Source of the DNA: Arbacia lixula
Lineage: Eukaryota > Echinodermata > Echinoidea > Arbacioida > Arbaciidae
Direction: 5' to 3'
DNA: 64,000 nt
NCBI GenBank assembly: GCA_963669155.1
Contig: OZ022589.1
Coordinates: forward strand, 4,570,854 to 4,634,853
Of the stretch, positions 62,010 through 64,000 are shown one piece after another (positions within the stretch are counted from its first letter, which is position 1; the number at the start of each line of letters is the position of its first letter). The notes under the pieces were generated by a model, which saw nothing but the letters and a program-made list of their open reading frames with translations, did no database searches and was not told the origin of the DNA. The position numbers and the translations under genes are program-made.

Positions 62010-62575
62010 GCTCCCTTTCTTTTTCCTCCTCCTCCTTCTCCTCCTCCTCCTCTTTCTCCTCCCCCTCCTCCTCTTACTTCACATCCTCCTCTTCCTCCTT
62101 GTCCTCCTCCTCCTTGTTCTCCTCCTTCTCCTTCTCCTCCTCCTCCTCCTCCTCTTTATCCTCCTCCTTTTCTTTCTCCTCCTCCTCCTCCTCCTCTTTT
62201 TCCTCCTTCTCTTCCTCCGCCTCCTTCTCCTCTTCCCCTCTTTCTCCTCCTTTTCCTCCTCTTCTACCTCTTTCTCCTCCTTCTCTTCTTCTTCTTCTTC
62301 TTCTTCTTCTTCTTCTTCTTCTTCTTCTTTTTCTTCTCCTTCTTCTTCTTCTTCTCCTCCTCCTCCTTCTTCTTCTTCTTCTTCTTCTTCTTCTTCTTCT
62401 TCTTCTTCTTCTTCTTCTTCTTCCTCCTCCTCCTCCTCCTCCCCCTCTTTCTCCTCCTCCTTTTTCTCCTTATCCACCTCTTTCTCCTTTCCTCCTCCTC
62501 CTCCCCCTCCTCCTCCCCCTCCACCTCCTCTCTCTCCTCCTACTCTTCCTTCTCCTCCTTCTTCACTCCCCCGCC
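62010..62575 (+). repeat. polypyrimidine tract, CCT and (TTC)n
   Basis: More than 500 bases of almost pure C/T on the + strand. CTCCTC units dominate, with (TTC)n blocks at about 62282-62330 and 62363-62421. It produces the 313-codon + and 194- and 86-codon minus frames, which are homopolymeric and not genes. Confidence 0.96.
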
Positions 62576-62579
62576 ATTG

Positions 62580-64000
62580 CCCATCCCTTCCCACTTCCTT
62601 CCCAAGAGAGTAGATGTCACACTCTGAACATGACCCCCAGAGACCCCATGAGTTATCAATCACTCAACATGCCTGCATCTTTCATGCTCTCTCGCGTACT
62701 TTCATTCACCATCAAATTTGCATGATGAATTGTGATATTCAACAAACCGCCGATTCATCATGGGGCGAAACACGCCTAAATACTATGAATATCTCAGAGC
62801 ACTTTCCCTTGGCTTGTGTGTTAAATGTAAGTCATCGGCGTGACGTTATGCAATAACGATGGGTCTAATTCTTCCTTGATTTCAAAACACCATGAAGAAA
62901 TCATCTATATTGATAAGAATAATCGACATCGGACCTGTGTGTTTACTGGAGCATGGTTCTGCCGTGGGAACGGGTCGCAATCATTACCAGTGTGACGATT
63001 TTCCTTTAAATGCCGACACAAGCTGTCACATCATGCCTATTCCCACTCTAGATACATCTTAATCACATGATACTGTTACCCTAAGTGATTAATCAATGGC
63101 TCCTGAAAAAATGGCTTTCCTCGACAACCATTAAAGTGTAGTGCATTTGAGCTTAAGACATTAGACTTCAAGAATGTGTGAGAATTATGATAATATATAC
63201 CAACCTATTCGCTTATGTTGAGATACTTAATTATGATGAAAAAATGTGCACAATTTGTATGGATATATTTCACTTCATTGCATCTATTAAACATGTTAAA
63301 GCACTAACATCTTTATATAAAAATGAGGAATTTACCCATAGTCGAATAATCTATAGACATCATACAATACCAAAACATGTGTGTCATGTGAATCATTATA
63401 TCAGCTTTAAATGGAAGTGGACGTTTTTATTGCTATGTCTGCTTTAACGTGACATTTCTGCGCCGTTAACTCATTTGGGCGATACGGAGGCATTTTCCTT
63501 CGCAAATTGTACATACACATAACCTATAGAGCATATATCGATCTGGTGGAGATAGAGTTAATGCACACACATCTTACAGCGAAGCATTTTGTCCGGAAAA
63601 GGAAAGAATGAGAGGTGGAAGGGAGAGCTTATGATGAGAAGAATATTTGGAGATTTGACGTCCAAGATAGCTCCGAAATTCATCACCCGCGCTCCTCTCG
63701 CTACCAATTAAGTGGTTTGATTGATATTCAGCCTCAGGATGTTGACAAAAATCAAAATGCTAGACATTAATTTAGGATGAGATTTCGTCCTTCACATGTC
63801 CAACGACCTATTGAAAAGGACATATTGATCATCAAATTGCTAAAGAAAACTAACAACATCAGTACCATCCTTTTGGCCTCATTTTGATCGTTTTTCATAG
63901 AAGGGAGCATGATTGTGGTACATTAATTATTTCCTCACTGTACCTGAAATGAATTGCACTTGTGTATAGCTATTTTGTGTTTTGTCTGTGAGGATTTGTG
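62580..64000. other. no gene recognised
   Basis: AT-rich to the end of the window; frames of 80-90 codons at 62614-62856 and 63178-63447 have no known domain. Confidence 0.5.

Noticed and set aside
61784-62725. 313-codon + frame rich in Ser/Leu/Pro
   Set aside because: Generated by the CCT/TTC polypyrimidine tract; no domain, and the opposite strand is equally open.

Overview
The window looks like nuclear DNA of an animal, most likely a marine deuterostome such as an echinoderm. It is AT-rich, has no dense run of long open frames and no operon-like layout, and no ribosomal or transfer RNA gene was recognised. It is full of dinucleotide and trinucleotide microsatellites, poly-G/poly-C runs and short inverted-repeat elements. 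The palindromic word AGGCCTA recurs (near 4727, 16047, 25358, 29375, 40215 and 46359), which I associate with sea urchin and related genomes. The taxon call is inference, not proof.

No complete gene can be called. The best-supported protein-coding traces are remnants of mobile elements. One is a mariner-type transposase C-terminus near 2.3-2.6 kb on the + strand. Another is a Crypton-like tyrosine-recombinase segment broken by a frameshift at 28.8-29.2 kb, also on the + strand. A degraded minus-strand coding stretch of unknown family at 22.2-23.0 kb is interrupted by a 148-bp miniature inverted-repeat element, and a very weak Tc1-like N-terminal trace lies just beyond it at 23.15-23.45 kb. 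Host exons can only be guessed from splice signals: a minus-strand candidate at 45.86-46.02 kb, a possible first exon at 3.72 kb and a CpG-rich block at 37.97-38.32 kb.

Layout. 0-9 kb: mostly featureless DNA with the mariner relic, a TG/poly-G microsatellite and a hairpin element. 9-15 kb: two copies of a dispersed repeat, a set of diverged repeats carrying a 14-bp palindrome, and a cluster of GACGC motifs. 15-18 kb: microsatellites and more than 1 kb of purine-rich strand. 18-23 kb: a near-perfect 288-bp-arm foldback element and nested MITEs. 23-41 kb: microsatellites, two TTAA-bounded MITEs, the Crypton relic, a 137-bp tandem duplication and a second copy of the GCGTTCACA-type element. 41-53 kb: a 41-bp tandem repeat, a candidate exon, purine tracts and diverged repeats at 52.6-53.4 kb. 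53-64 kb: the third dispersed-repeat copy, a GC-rich hairpin-rich island and a polypyrimidine tract of over 500 bases.

The mobile elements and repeats explain most of the structure. I saw no convincing new biological system. The more distinctive signals are the foldback element with its extra degenerate copy, the nested MITEs, the palindrome-bearing repeat and the candidate exon with tandem acceptors.
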